33,082 bases of DNA from Alphaproteobacteria bacterium (GCA_013288305.1 JABDCD010000013.1:1-33082), one strand, 5' to 3'; positions 13,926 through 21,501 are shown, numbered from the stretch's first letter. Notes: a model not told the origin generated them from the sequence alone. Made by a program: numbers and translations.

Positions 13926-13980
13926 AAGCTGAACTCCCTTATTCTCGACTTCTACCGTTCTCGACTTCTTGACTTCTCTC
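13890..13980. repeat. Low-complexity inverted GAAGTC/GACTTC repeats between convergent genes
   Basis: TCGAGAAGTC, GGGAAGTC and GGAAGCCGAGAA on the left face TTCTCGACTTCT (13942-13953), TTCTCGACTTCT (13958-13969) and TGACTTCTC on the right. Several alternative stems are possible, the best being CGAGAAGTC with GACTTCTCG-like partners. The element runs through the last codons of the GT2 gene and up to the stop of gapR, and may act as a two-way transcription end for both convergent genes. There is no clear T-run. Confidence 0.6.
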
Positions 13981-14253
13981 TTAAGCCGCCTCTTCCAGCT
14001 CCGGCAACATGCCCAGCGCGTGGAGGTAAGTATCGAGCACGGTTTCCTGCTCCTCGCGTTCCTGCGCGTCCATCTTGCGCATCTTGACGATGGTGCGGAT
14101 GGCGCGCACGTCGAAGCCGTTGCCCTTGGCCTCGGCGAACACGTCGCGTATGTCGGCGCTGATGCCCGCTTTTTCCTCTTCGAGCTTTTCAACGCGGCCG
14201 ATGATGCTTTTGAGTTGATCGACGGCGACGCCGCCGGTTTTGGCTTTGGTCAT
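13981..14253 (-). CDS. gapR: GapR (DUF2312) nucleoid-associated protein
   Basis: This 90-residue protein matches the length and hallmark motifs of the DUF2312/GapR family: RVEKLEEEKAGISADIRDV, FAEAKGNGFDVRAIRTIVKMRK and a C-terminal YLHALGMLP. In Caulobacter GapR is an essential-type nucleoid protein that encircles AT-rich, overtwisted DNA ahead of replication and transcription and aids topoisomerases. The family is nearly confined to alphaproteobacteria and their phages, so it helps to place the genome. Start ATG 14253 has AGGAG 6 bases upstream. The promoter region contains odd ATCCGAT repeats. Confidence 0.94.
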   Translation of the reverse strand: MTKAKTGGVAVDQLKSIIGRVEKLEEEKAGISADIRDVFAEAKGNGFDVRAIRTIVKMRKMDAQEREEQETVLDTYLHALGMLPELEEAA

Positions 14254-14270
14254 GGGATTCTCCTGATGTT

Positions 14271-14356
14271 GATGATCGGATCATCCGATTATCCGATGGG
14301 CAGTGAAAAATAAAGCTAAAAATTTGATTCACGGATCATCCGATCATCGGATTATC
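14271..14356. repeat. Paired GGATCATCCGAT palindromic repeats upstream of gapR
   Basis: GGATCATCCGAT occurs at 14278-14289 and again at 14333-14344. Each is flanked by further CGGAT/ATCCG words (GATGATCGGATCATCCGATTATCCGAT-like on the left, GATCATCGGATTATC on the right). Each copy can fold on itself and the two copies are 55 bases apart. They lie just before gapR and could be operators or a small intergenic repeat family. Confidence 0.6.
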
Positions 14357-14424
14357 GCCGTTGGTGTCGACGATGTACCAAAATGAAGTAATTATTCTCA
14401 AAAATCAATATACTAAAAATATTA

Positions 14425-14453
14425 ATAAATTAATTAAAATTTAATTAATTTAT
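14425..14453. promoter_or_regulatory. AT-only perfect palindrome containing two overlapping CtrA-like boxes
   Basis: Bases 14425-14438 are the exact reverse complement of 14440-14453 around a single central A. Inside are two exact TTAA-N7-TTAA matches, 14430-14444 and 14434-14448, the binding pattern of the alphaproteobacterial cell-cycle regulator CtrA. It sits 31 bases before the start codon of a receiver gene. The flanking DNA is very AT-rich, so chance contributes. No base of the second half site is followed by the preferred C. Confidence 0.5.
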
Positions 14454-14483
14454 ATTATAGTGGAATCATTGGGAGGAAAAATA

Positions 14484-14999
14484 GTGATTGCTGCAGAGTA
14501 TTCCATTCCAGCGCTTGTGGCTAAAAAGAACAGTCCGTTCTCACCCGAACGGTTTGCGAACGCGCGCATTCTGGTAGTCGATGATCTGGCGCTCAACGTA
14601 AAGCTGATCAGCGTCGCTCTGCAGGCAGCGGGATACTCCCATATCGGGTCGGCGTCTAATGGCCTGGAAGCCTTGAAAGAGACCTACCATTTTCAACCCG
14701 ACCTGGTGCTGCTTGATCTCATGATGCCGGTGCTCGACGGATTTGGATATTGCGAAAAAATCCGCAGCGATCCCGGCGCGCGGCGTATGCCGATTATCGT
14801 GCAGACGGCGCTGGGCGAACGCGAGGACAAGCTGCGCGCGCTCTCGTGCGGCGCCGACGATTTCATCAATAAGCCGATCGACCGCGAAGAGCTGATCCTG
14901 CGCGTGCATGTGCATCTGGAGCGTTATTTCATGTTCCAGGACACCGATATGTATTGGGGTCAGCAGAGCCTTATGAACGAATTCCGTCCTAATAGCTAG
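14484..14999 (+). CDS. Stand-alone PleD/DivK-like receiver protein
   Basis: This 171-residue protein has one receiver domain (about 27-145) with D33-D34, phospho-acceptor D78 in LLDLMMP and K130 in INKPID. The opening ARILVVDDLALNVKL resembles the first receiver of PleD. A short C-terminal tail (FMFQDTDMYWGQQ) has no recognised domain. I chose GTG 14484 because GGGAGG lies 7 bases upstream; the frame is open to 14460. The gene has its own AT-rich promoter with CtrA-like boxes and ends one base before the stop of the convergent DAHP synthase. It probably takes phosphate from a kinase encoded elsewhere; its output is unknown. Confidence 0.87.
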   Translation: MIAAEYSIPALVAKKNSPFSPERFANARILVVDDLALNVKLISVALQAAGYSHIGSASNGLEALKETYHFQPDLVLLDLMMPVLDGFGYCEKIRSDPGARRMPIIVQTALGEREDKLRALSCGADDFINKPIDREELILRVHVHLERYFMFQDTDMYWGQQSLMNEFRPNS

Positions 15000-15000
15000 C

Positions 15001-16350
15001 TTATCCCTTCTGCTTCTTCAGCGTTTCCGCAATTAAAAATGCCAGTTCCAGCGCTTGGCTGGCATTGAGGCGGGGGTCGCAGTGGGTGTGGTAACGGTCG
15101 CTCAAATTCAACTCCGAAATGGCCTGCGCGCCGCCCAGGCATTCGGTGACGTCCTGACCGGTCATTTCGAAATGCACGCCGCCGGCGAAGGTGCCCTCGG
15201 CCTTGTGGATGGCGAAGAACTGGCGCACTTCGGCCAGGATGTCGGTGAATTTGCGCGTTTTGTAGCCGTTGGGCGACTTGATGGTGTTGCCGTGCATCGG
15301 GTCGCATGACCAGACGACGGTTTTGCCGGAATTTTTGACGGCGCGGATCAGTGGCGGCAGCAGTTCGCCGACCCGGGTAGCGCCCATGCGCGAAATCAAT
15401 GTCAGCCGCCCGGCTTCGTTATCGGGGTTCAAAAGGTCGATCAGTTTCAACAGCCCGTCCGCTGTCATGCTCGGGCCGACCTTGACGGCGATGGGGTTGG
15501 CGATGCCGCGCATGAATTCGACATGCGCCTCGCCGGGATCGCGCGTGCGGTCGCCGATCCACAGCATGTGCGCCGAGGCGGCATAATACTTGCCGTCGGT
15601 TTTATCGAGGCGGGTCAGCGCCGCTTCGTAATTGAGCAGCAGCGCTTCGTGCGAGGTGAAAAAGCTGGCCTCGGAGAATTGCTCGACCTCGTCGATGGGC
15701 AGGCGGCAGGCCCGGATGAAGCCGACGCATTCGTTGATGCGCGCGATCAAATCCTCGAAGCGCTTACCCTGCGCCGAGCTTTGCGCGAATTCCATGTTCC
15801 AGCGGTTGATGCGGGTGAGCGACGCATAGCCGCCGCGCGCCAACGTGCGCAGGTAATTGATGGTGGCGGCACCCTGGTAATAGGCGCGCAGTAGGCGCTC
15901 GGGGTCGGGCGCGCGGCTGCCGGCGTCGAAATCCATGGCGTTGACCATGTCGCCGCGATAGGCCGGCAGTTCCAGCTCGCCTTTTTTCTCGGTATTGTCG
16001 GAACGCGGCTTGGCAAACTGCCCGGCGATGCGCCCGACCTTGACCACCGGGCAGGACGCGCCGTACATCAGCGCCATCGTCATTTGTAATAATACGCGGA
16101 AAAAGCGCCGCAGATTATCCTCGGAAAATTCGGCAAAGCTCTCGGCGCAATCACCGCCCTGCAACAGGAAGGCTTTTCCTGCCGCCACGTCCGCCAGCTC
16201 GCGCTTGAGCGCCCGCGATTCGTCCGGCGAGGCCAGCGGCGGTAGGGTGGAAAGCGTTTTTTCCACACCCTGCAACTGCCCGGTGTCAGCATAGTCCGGC
16301 TGCTGCTTGATGGGGAGTTTCCGCCAGCTATCGGTGGTCCAGGATTGCAT
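15001..16350 (-). CDS. aroG: Class II 3-deoxy-7-phosphoheptulonate (DAHP) synthase
   Basis: This enzyme condenses phosphoenolpyruvate and erythrose 4-phosphate to DAHP, the first step of the shikimate pathway. At 449 residues it has the usual length of the plant/mycobacterial class II type. The conserved metal and substrate residues are visible: Cys in [11 protein letters not shown], His in CDPMHGNT, Glu in GGVHFEMTG and Asp in HTHCDPRLN, plus [11 protein letters not shown] and WIGDRTRDP. The start [10 protein letters not shown] is typical of the family, although only a weak GGA precedes it. A gene for prephenate dehydratase, a later step toward phenylalanine, lies 2 kb away, separated by an unrelated gene. 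Confidence 0.96.
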   Translation of the reverse strand: MQSWTTDSWRKLPIKQQPDYADTGQLQGVEKTLSTLPPLASPDESRALKRELADVAAGKAFLLQGGDCAESFAEFSEDNLRRFFRVLLQMTMALMYGASCPVVKVGRIAGQFAKPRSDNTEKKGELELPAYRGDMVNAMDFDAGSRAPDPERLLRAYYQGAATINYLRTLARGGYASLTRINRWNMEFAQSSAQGKRFEDLIARINECVGFIRACRLPIDEVEQFSEASFFTSHEALLLNYEAALTRLDKTDGKYYAASAHMLWIGDRTRDPGEAHVEFMRGIANPIAVKVGPSMTADGLLKLIDLLNPDNEAGRLTLISRMGATRVGELLPPLIRAVKNSGKTVVWSCDPMHGNTIKSPNGYKTRKFTDILAEVRQFFAIHKAEGTFAGGVHFEMTGQDVTECLGGAQAISELNLSDRYHTHCDPRLNASQALELAFLIAETLKKQKG

Positions 16351-16465
16351 GATCCATTCTGTATCACTGTAAATTAATTCACCGTTTCCAGAGAGAATTT
16401 TTTAGGATTTTTCGCACCTTATGTCCAGTTTAATCGCTTCATGGCAAAAATGATGCGGATTACGC

Positions 16466-18361
16466 TTACATAGCAGGCGTGGATTTGGCTTTAGACTGCG
16501 CTCTCAGCTTCGCCATAGCGTCTGCTTCCCGTATATTCGCCTCTATGTTAGACCGTATAGCTTCCAGCCAATGCCTGCCGCGCTCGGTAGATTGTGGACC
16601 GATCATTTCGTTCATAATATCATGTATATTAGATCTACACGTTGTATAGTCCATGCCCTCCTTATCCCTATCCAGGTAGTGCCACCTCAAAGACAATGGC
16701 TCGCAAGGCGCCACATCGTCTCCTCCGGCGGCTGCAGGCAAACAATAGGCCATAATATAAACCCCGCCGGGATGCCACTTTTTCATTTGCATATTATTTA
16801 AATCTTTAGCTTCTGTTGACAGCATTTTTTCCAAAGCTGCCGCATCTATAGATTTATCGCGATGCGCCTGGATATAAAAGTTAGAGTGAAGTTCTTCCAA
16901 CTTATTCAGGCAGCTACAGAATTTTTTAAAACTGCTTATTGCAGAATCCAGCTCCCGCTCGACATTCCCATTGGCTGTTTTTTCCGGCAGATAGAAATAG
17001 GATTGGTCGGCATAGTGGTGAAACCCTTCCAACAAGGCTTTTTTCTGGATAACATCGCTTTTCTGAGTAGCCGTAGTGTCACTGCTTTGAACAACGTTAT
17101 CTTCCAAGAGAATATTGCCTCCCTGGACAAGGCGCTCTACCTCAATTGCGCGGGCCAACTTTTGGAGGGGAGAAAAATAGGCTGCCGCCGAAGGCGCCGC
17201 ATAAAATTGCTCGCGCATGACAACATGCATGGCGGCAGCAATAGTCAAAAATTGCATTATGTCCTCATTTGAGCCAAACCCCTCCCGAAAACCGTAATAT
17301 AGCCGTGCAAGGCGTTGGTTAAAATCCAGCAGTGAGGTGGCGAGCTTAGCCAGTTTAACGCGTTTTTTGGGAGATACTTCTCCCGCATCCATCAGTTCAT
17401 CAATCGATTCCACAAGAAAGAGAAATTTCTCGCAGAAATCATGCACCGGGTTCACTCGCTTAATGGAATGGGTACCGATGCGTATGGGCTCACAATTATC
17501 GTCATCCTTATCGTCCGCGCCCGGGTTTCTGCGCACCGGATCAAGCGTCGCATTAACTGGAATTTCCAACGGTGGAGGTTGCTGGAAACGTGTTTCCATA
17601 AATAGCGCGAGAGGTATCCGGTCTTCCGTCGCCATAAAGGTGTCTTTTGCAAATATATGGAAGTCTGGCTGCGTTTCCTTTACAGCTTGTGTATAATCGG
17701 CATTAATCGCCTCAACCACTTCCTTCCGGAATTTTCCGTTCTCCACAAGGCCATCAATGACTTGCTGGCTAACAGGATCAAGCGGCATATCGAGCGAGTC
17801 TAGCAATGCCCTTAAATTCTGTGGCGTAACCGATAGATTCAAAACCGCCGTCATCTGCTTGTGCCTGATATTGCTCGAATGCACCTTGAAATCATCGGTA
17901 TAGCCAATATCAGGAGGCGCGCCTAACCCGGCAATTACATATGGCAATTCAATAGGCGTGGTGTTCCACTGGGCAGTAAATGATTGAATCTGTTTGGCTA
18001 TCTCACCAGAATCGACTTTCGCATCGCCTCGATAGCACATCAGATCGATATCCTGAGGATATTTGTGCATCAATACATAGTTTTCTGTTGTACCCGTTTC
18101 GGTTTCTTCGATTGTTTCGCTGCCGTGTCGCACCAGGCGATCCAGCAAAGACGGCGGAAGATTCCTACTTAAATGCCGAAACAACGCTTGCCCCAGCAAC
18201 ATTGTCAGCACCGATACCGTACGGTTGTTAGCTGCTTTCACACCCATGGCCGCAAAGTAAAACTGCCGCGGAGCTTTATTCAACCTGCGTTTGGAACGAT
18301 CAGAGTTTACTTCCGAGGTTGAAACTGGCTCTGACTTGCGTTCCCCTGGATTTGATGTCAT
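16466..18361 (-). CDS. Unknown 631-residue protein of lower GC
   Basis: No family is recognised. The product is soluble-looking with no signal peptide or transmembrane helix. Its parts are a basic, Ser-rich N-terminus (1-35), a mixed alpha/beta segment (about 35-190) with PQDIDLMCYRGD, and a long mostly helical C-terminal half with several aromatic-rich helices (EGFHHYADQSYFYLPE, KWHPGGVYIMAYCLP). The DIDL word recalls the paired acidic residues of DNA-polymerase-beta-type nucleotidyltransferases, but the preceding Gly-Ser motif is not convincing. I prefer ATG 18361, with AAGG 9 bases upstream, over TTG 18382. Base composition is visibly more AT-rich than its neighbours, and the gene sits between aroG and the divergent pheA, suggesting later insertion. 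The function is not inferred. Confidence 0.75.
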   Translation of the reverse strand: MTSNPGERKSEPVSTSEVNSDRSKRRLNKAPRQFYFAAMGVKAANNRTVSVLTMLLGQALFRHLSRNLPPSLLDRLVRHGSETIEETETGTTENYVLMHKYPQDIDLMCYRGDAKVDSGEIAKQIQSFTAQWNTTPIELPYVIAGLGAPPDIGYTDDFKVHSSNIRHKQMTAVLNLSVTPQNLRALLDSLDMPLDPVSQQVIDGLVENGKFRKEVVEAINADYTQAVKETQPDFHIFAKDTFMATEDRIPLALFMETRFQQPPPLEIPVNATLDPVRRNPGADDKDDDNCEPIRIGTHSIKRVNPVHDFCEKFLFLVESIDELMDAGEVSPKKRVKLAKLATSLLDFNQRLARLYYGFREGFGSNEDIMQFLTIAAAMHVVMREQFYAAPSAAAYFSPLQKLARAIEVERLVQGGNILLEDNVVQSSDTTATQKSDVIQKKALLEGFHHYADQSYFYLPEKTANGNVERELDSAISSFKKFCSCLNKLEELHSNFYIQAHRDKSIDAAALEKMLSTEAKDLNNMQMKKWHPGGVYIMAYCLPAAAGGDDVAPCEPLSLRWHYLDRDKEGMDYTTCRSNIHDIMNEMIGPQSTERGRHWLEAIRSNIEANIREADAMAKLRAQSKAKSTPAM

Positions 18362-18420
18362 AATCGATGGCCTTCGCCTCAAATATATTTACACTTGTTA
18401 ATATACATAAGTAATAAATC

Positions 18421-19287
18421 ATGTCCAGCGCAACCACAACCGACCCCGAAAATACCATTGCCTTCATGGGCGTGGAAGGGGCCAATGCCGATTTGGCTTG
18501 CCGCCAGGCTTGTCCGTATATGCATACGCTGGGAGTGGCGTCGTTCGAGGATGTGTTTCAGGCGGTGGCGGAAGGGCGCGCGGCGCTGGGGATGATTCCG
18601 ATCGAGAATTCGCAGGCGGGGCGTGTCGCCGAGATTCACCCTTTATTACCCAAAACCAATCTGCATATCGTCGGCGAATATTTCCAGCATATCGAGCATT
18701 GTTTGCTGGCGCCCAAGGGCGCGACGCTGGCCACCGTTAAGGATGTCTATTCGCATCCGCAGGGATTGCTGCAATGCCGCGAGCATTTACGCGAATTGAA
18801 GCTGACCACCCATACCTATTCCAACACGGCGCAGGCCGCCGCCGATGTCGCACAGTGGAACGATAAAACCAAGGCCGCCGTCGCCTCGCCGCTGGCGGGG
18901 GAGTTGTATGGGCTGGCCGTGCTCAAGGAGCATATGCAGGATTCGGACGATAACGTGACGGTGTTCATCATCATCGCCCGCGAGCCGGTCGATCCCGAGC
19001 CGTCCGAAAGTGCCCGCGTGCTGACGACGCTGCTTTATACCGTGCGCAACCTGCCGGCGGCGCTGTATAAATCGCTGGGCGGGTTCGCCACCAACGGCGT
19101 CAATATCCTGAAGCTCGAAAGCTATATCCCCCCCGGCGCGGCACGCGACTCAGCGCAGTTTTTCCTCACCTTCGAGGGCCACCCGCGCCAGCCGAACGTT
19201 CAACATGCGCTGGAGGAATTGAGTTTCTTCTGCAAAAAAGTGACGGTGCTGGGGGTTTATCCGGCGGATAAGGCGAGATTTTCGTGA
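18421..19287 (+). CDS. pheA: Prephenate dehydratase with ACT domain
   Basis: This enzyme converts prephenate to phenylpyruvate in phenylalanine synthesis. At 288 residues it has the size of the mono-functional enzyme with no chorismate mutase part. The catalytic half (about 10-185) shows FMGVEGANAD, IPIENSQAGRV and SHPQGLLQCR, and the C-terminal ACT domain (about 200-280) binds phenylalanine for feedback control (NLPAALYKSLGGFATNGVNI, LESYIP). The usual T-R-F signature reads DDNVTVF here: the catalytic Thr (T180) is kept but the next Arg is Val (V181). I see no good ribosome binding site before ATG 18421. The gene is divergent from the unknown 631-residue gene across 59 bases. Confidence 0.94.
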   Translation: MSSATTTDPENTIAFMGVEGANADLACRQACPYMHTLGVASFEDVFQAVAEGRAALGMIPIENSQAGRVAEIHPLLPKTNLHIVGEYFQHIEHCLLAPKGATLATVKDVYSHPQGLLQCREHLRELKLTTHTYSNTAQAAADVAQWNDKTKAAVASPLAGELYGLAVLKEHMQDSDDNVTVFIIIAREPVDPEPSESARVLTTLLYTVRNLPAALYKSLGGFATNGVNILKLESYIPPGAARDSAQFFLTFEGHPRQPNVQHALEELSFFCKKVTVLGVYPADKARFS

Positions 19288-19333
19288 TTCATCCCCGACA
19301 ACAAAAAACGCTTGCCAAGCCATCCCAGTTTTG

Positions 19334-19348
19334 TTAAAATCTCGTTAA
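19334..19348. promoter_or_regulatory. CtrA-like box TTAA-N7-TTAA upstream of csrA
   Basis: TTAA at 19334-19337 and TTAA at 19345-19348 are separated by exactly seven bases (AATCTCG). This is the full CtrA recognition pattern, in DNA that is not purely AT. It lies about 150 bases before the csrA start, at the likely promoter. This is a motif match only. Confidence 0.45.
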
Positions 19349-19386
19349 TTCTTTTCTTCGCCTAATTGAATTCACGTTTGAATCCA

Positions 19387-19489
19387 ATAGGAAAGAAGAC
19401 CATGGAGGAGGGTAGACCATTGCAACTTCGCAATGTAGATCCCTTCTCTGACCCGTATGGCCTACCCCCGCAGGTAGGTCAGAAAGGAG
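19387..19489 (+). promoter_or_regulatory. csrA leader with two hairpins and several GGA motifs
   Basis: The leader contains hairpin 1, CATTGC (19418-19423) with GCAATG (19430-19435) and a 6-base loop. Hairpin 2 is CCTACC (19461-19466) with GGTAGG (19473-19478), extendable by CTGA (19448-19451) with TCAG (19479-19482). The GGA triplets preferred by CsrA occur at ATAGGAAAG (19387-19395) and ATGGAGGAGG (19402-19411), and AAGGAG (19484-19489) is the ribosome binding site itself. This layout suits CsrA autorepression of translation, as known in E. coli. Confidence 0.6.
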
Positions 19490-19495
19490 CCAACC

Positions 19496-19720
19496 ATGTT
19501 GGTTCTTTCGCGTAAGCTTGGTGAAAGCGTGTACATCGGCGAGGACATCCGCATCACTGTCGTGGAAATCAGGGGAAATCAGATCCGATTAGGGATCGAA
19601 GCGCCCCGGAACGTCCCCGTCTACCGGCAGGAGCTTCTACCGCTCAAGCCGGAGGAGGAAGCGCCTGAACCGCCGCCCGCCGAGAGCCCGCAAAACAAAC
19701 TGCCAGACACCCATGTCTAA
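19496..19720 (+). CDS. csrA: CsrA/RsmA carbon storage regulator
   Basis: CsrA is an RNA-binding dimer that recognises GGA in mRNA leaders and controls translation of motility, biofilm and carbon-metabolism genes. The first ~55 residues match the family closely ([42 protein letters not shown]). The C-terminal ~20 residues are Pro/Glu-rich and variable, giving 74 residues in total, a little longer than E. coli CsrA (61). AAGGAG is 6 bases before the ATG. The gene is monocistronic, with a strong terminator 18 bases after the stop. CsrA is uncommon in many alphaproteobacterial groups, so its presence is taxonomically useful. Confidence 0.97.
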   Translation: MLVLSRKLGESVYIGEDIRITVVEIRGNQIRLGIEAPRNVPVYRQELLPLKPEEEAPEPPPAESPQNKLPDTHV

Positions 19721-19738
19721 ACACGGGTAGCTGGCGAA

Positions 19739-19783
19739 AGAGGGGTGTACAAACCGCAAGGGGAGTACACCCCTCTTTTTTTT
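19739..19783 (+). terminator. Strong Rho-independent terminator of csrA
   Basis: AGAGGGGTGTAC (19739-19750) pairs perfectly with GTACACCCCTCT (19765-19776), a 12-bp stem with a 14-base loop, followed by a run of seven T (19777-19783). The T-run overlaps the last base pairs of the convergent ccmI gene, so it also marks the end of the ccm operon. Confidence 0.95.
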
Positions 19784-20417
19784 ACGGATTATTTTTCCCC
19801 CTCTCCCTATCGATCATCTCCTTCACCGGCGAACCCTCCGGCAGGGAGCGGTATAATTCCTTCATCTCTTTCATCGCCTCCTGCGTATGGCCGTCCTGCA
19901 GCTGGCGCACGGCGAGGTAATAGCGCGCTTCAGGGTTTTCCGGCTGTTGCAGCAATACCATGTGCAGGCTTTTTTGGGCATCGTCGGTGATTTTGCCGTC
20001 GGCGGCGAAAATCAGCGCCTGGGCGTAGGCCATGATGAACAGCGGGTTGCCGTGCGACAGCACTACCGATTGCTTGAGCGCATTGGCTGCGGCGGAAAAC
20101 TGCCCGGTTTCCATGAAGCATTGCCCCAGCTCGACCCACGCCGCCAGGTTTTTGGGATTGGCTTTGATCTCCGCCGAGCGCCGCACGATGGTTTCTTTCA
20201 GCGCCGCCAGCTCCGTGTTACGGGCGGCCAGCAACGGCACGATTCCTGGCGAGCCCAGCACGGCATAGAGCGCGAAGGCGCCGATGAAAAAAATCGCAAC
20301 GACGGCGAGGATAAAATTCCGCCGCTGTTTTTCCGGTATGGTATCCGCCTTGAATACCGGCGCCAGCAGCATGGCAAGCGCCGCCAGCAGGAGCAGCGTG
20401 AAGACGGCGTAAATCAT
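19782..20417 (-). CDS. ccmI: CcmI/CycH-type cytochrome c maturation protein, short form
   Basis: CcmI is a membrane-anchored chaperone that presents apocytochrome c to the CcmF/CcmH haem ligation complex. Visible are two membrane helices (about 3-20 and 35-56) bracketing a short loop, then a periplasmic TPR domain (about 85-200; LAAWVELGQCFMETGQFSAAANALKQ, PEARYYLAVRQLQDGHTQEAM). At 211 residues it is clearly shorter than typical alphaproteobacterial CycH proteins, which carry a further C-terminal periplasmic domain. The start overlaps the ccmH stop by 4 bases (translational coupling). It is the last gene of the operon. Confidence 0.88.
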   Translation of the reverse strand: MIYAVFTLLLLAALAMLLAPVFKADTIPEKQRRNFILAVVAIFFIGAFALYAVLGSPGIVPLLAARNTELAALKETIVRRSAEIKANPKNLAAWVELGQCFMETGQFSAAANALKQSVVLSHGNPLFIMAYAQALIFAADGKITDDAQKSLHMVLLQQPENPEARYYLAVRQLQDGHTQEAMKEMKELYRSLPEGSPVKEMIDRERGKNNP

Positions 20418-20818
20418 CCCTGTTTTTTATCCTTGGCGCTTTCCCGTCTCATCCCTATCCATATCAACCCGCAGGCAAGCAGCAGCATCGCCGTCGGCCC
20501 ACCCCAGAGTATGGCGGTTTTGACGGTAAGCGGCGGCCGCATCAGGATGGCATCGCCGTAGCGCGAGATGAGGAATGTCTTGATGTCGTCGGTGCCGTCG
20601 CCGGCGGCGACGCGCTCGCGGATGGTCCGGCGCATGTCGGCGGCGACGTCGGCGGGCGAATCGGCAATCGACTGGCCCAGGCAGACGACGCAGCGTATCT
20701 GGTGAAACAAGGCGTAGGCTCTGGCTTCCTGCGCCGCATCGGGCAACGGTGATTCCACCGCGAGAGCCGAAAACGTGAACAACATCAGGCATCCGGCCAT
20801 CAGCAATTTATTTAGCAT
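20414..20818 (-). CDS. ccmH: CcmH/CycL thiol-disulfide component of cytochrome c maturation
   Basis: CcmH is a periplasm-facing, membrane-anchored protein that reduces the CXXCH thiols of apocytochrome c or forms a mixed disulfide with them. It has 134 residues: a signal peptide (1-20, cleavage near ALA-VES), the redox motif IRCVVCLGQSI with C43 and C46 (family consensus LRCxxCQNxSI), and a C-terminal membrane helix (about 102-122). It overlaps ccmG by 11 bases and ccmI by 4 bases. Confidence 0.93.
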   Translation of the reverse strand: MLNKLLMAGCLMLFTFSALAVESPLPDAAQEARAYALFHQIRCVVCLGQSIADSPADVAADMRRTIRERVAAGDGTDDIKTFLISRYGDAILMRPPLTVKTAILWGGPTAMLLLACGLIWIGMRRESAKDKKQG

Positions 20819-21353
20819 TCAGTTTCTCCACCAGCGGCAGGATGAGGTTATCGGCGAGGTCGTCGGTCAGCGCTCCATTATAGTGATAGGCGATGAGGCC
20901 GTCCCTGTCGAGGACGAAGGTTTCCGGCACGCCGGTCAGCGCCAGCGCGACGGTGCTTTTGCCGTGCTCGTCGACGCCGATGGCCTGATAGGGATTGCCG
21001 CGCTGGCGTATCCACTCGGTTGCTTTTTCCGGCTTGTCGCGCCAGGCCAGGCCGTAAACGGCGACCTTGCCGCTTTTCGCTATCTTCATCAGCACCTCGT
21101 GCTCGACGGCGCACGGCTCGCACCATGAGGCAAAGACATTGAGCACCGCCACCCGCCCCTGCCACGCCGCCGGGGAAAAATGCGCCTCCTTATTGCCCAA
21201 TAACGGCACGTCGAACGGCGCCACATGGTAGCCGATCAGCCGCTCGTTCAGCCCGCCGGGTGCATTGCCGCTGAACAGGCCGAACGCCAGCGCCGTCGCC
21301 AGCAATAGCATGGCGATAAACGGCGCGGCGCGCAGTAATTCAGCTTTGGTCAT
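20808..21353 (-). CDS. ccmG: CcmG/DsbE periplasmic thioredoxin-like protein
   Basis: This membrane-tethered thioredoxin-fold protein of 181 residues supplies reductant for apocytochrome c. The N-terminal anchor helix is at about 8-27. The active site is WCEPC (C78, C81), in NVFASWCEPC, and the cis-Pro loop is GVPET. The family-specific acidic surroundings (EPCAVEHEV) distinguish it from generic thioredoxins. The start overlaps ccmD by 14 bases, and the stop overlaps ccmH. Confidence 0.94.
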   Translation of the reverse strand: MTKAELLRAAPFIAMLLLATALAFGLFSGNAPGGLNERLIGYHVAPFDVPLLGNKEAHFSPAAWQGRVAVLNVFASWCEPCAVEHEVLMKIAKSGKVAVYGLAWRDKPEKATEWIRQRGNPYQAIGVDEHGKSTVALALTGVPETFVLDRDGLIAYHYNGALTDDLADNLILPLVEKLNAK

Positions 21354-21501
21354 GGAGTTCGGCGAGACTTTTCTGCGCCTTCCGGAGCGAGCGCAAACTG
21401 GTCACCACCATGTACAGCATCGCCAATGCCGTAATGATGAAGGACGGCCAGATATACCCGCCATACCCGCCCATGGCTAAAAGGTTTGTTAATTTTTCCA
21501 T
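21340..21501 (-). CDS. ccmD: CcmD haem exporter small subunit
   Basis: This 53-residue membrane protein opens MEKLTNLLAMGGYGGYIW and has one transmembrane helix (about 18-37, SFIITALAMLYMVV) followed by a basic cytoplasmic segment (SLRSLRKAQKSL). The GGYxxYIW-S pattern is the CcmD hallmark. CcmD holds CcmC, CcmE and haem together and aids release of holo-CcmE. It is the first gene of the visible ccm operon and overlaps ccmG by 14 bases. No ccmABC, ccmE or ccmF is seen in the window, so the pathway is split over several loci. Confidence 0.9.
   Translation of the reverse strand: MEKLTNLLAMGGYGGYIWPSFIITALAMLYMVVTSLRSLRKAQKSLAELHDQS

Noticed and set aside
16466-18361. Firm call of the orphan gene as a nucleotidyltransferase
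   Set aside because: Only the DIDL word supports it; the Gly-Ser helix motif at correct spacing and a third acidic residue are not convincing.
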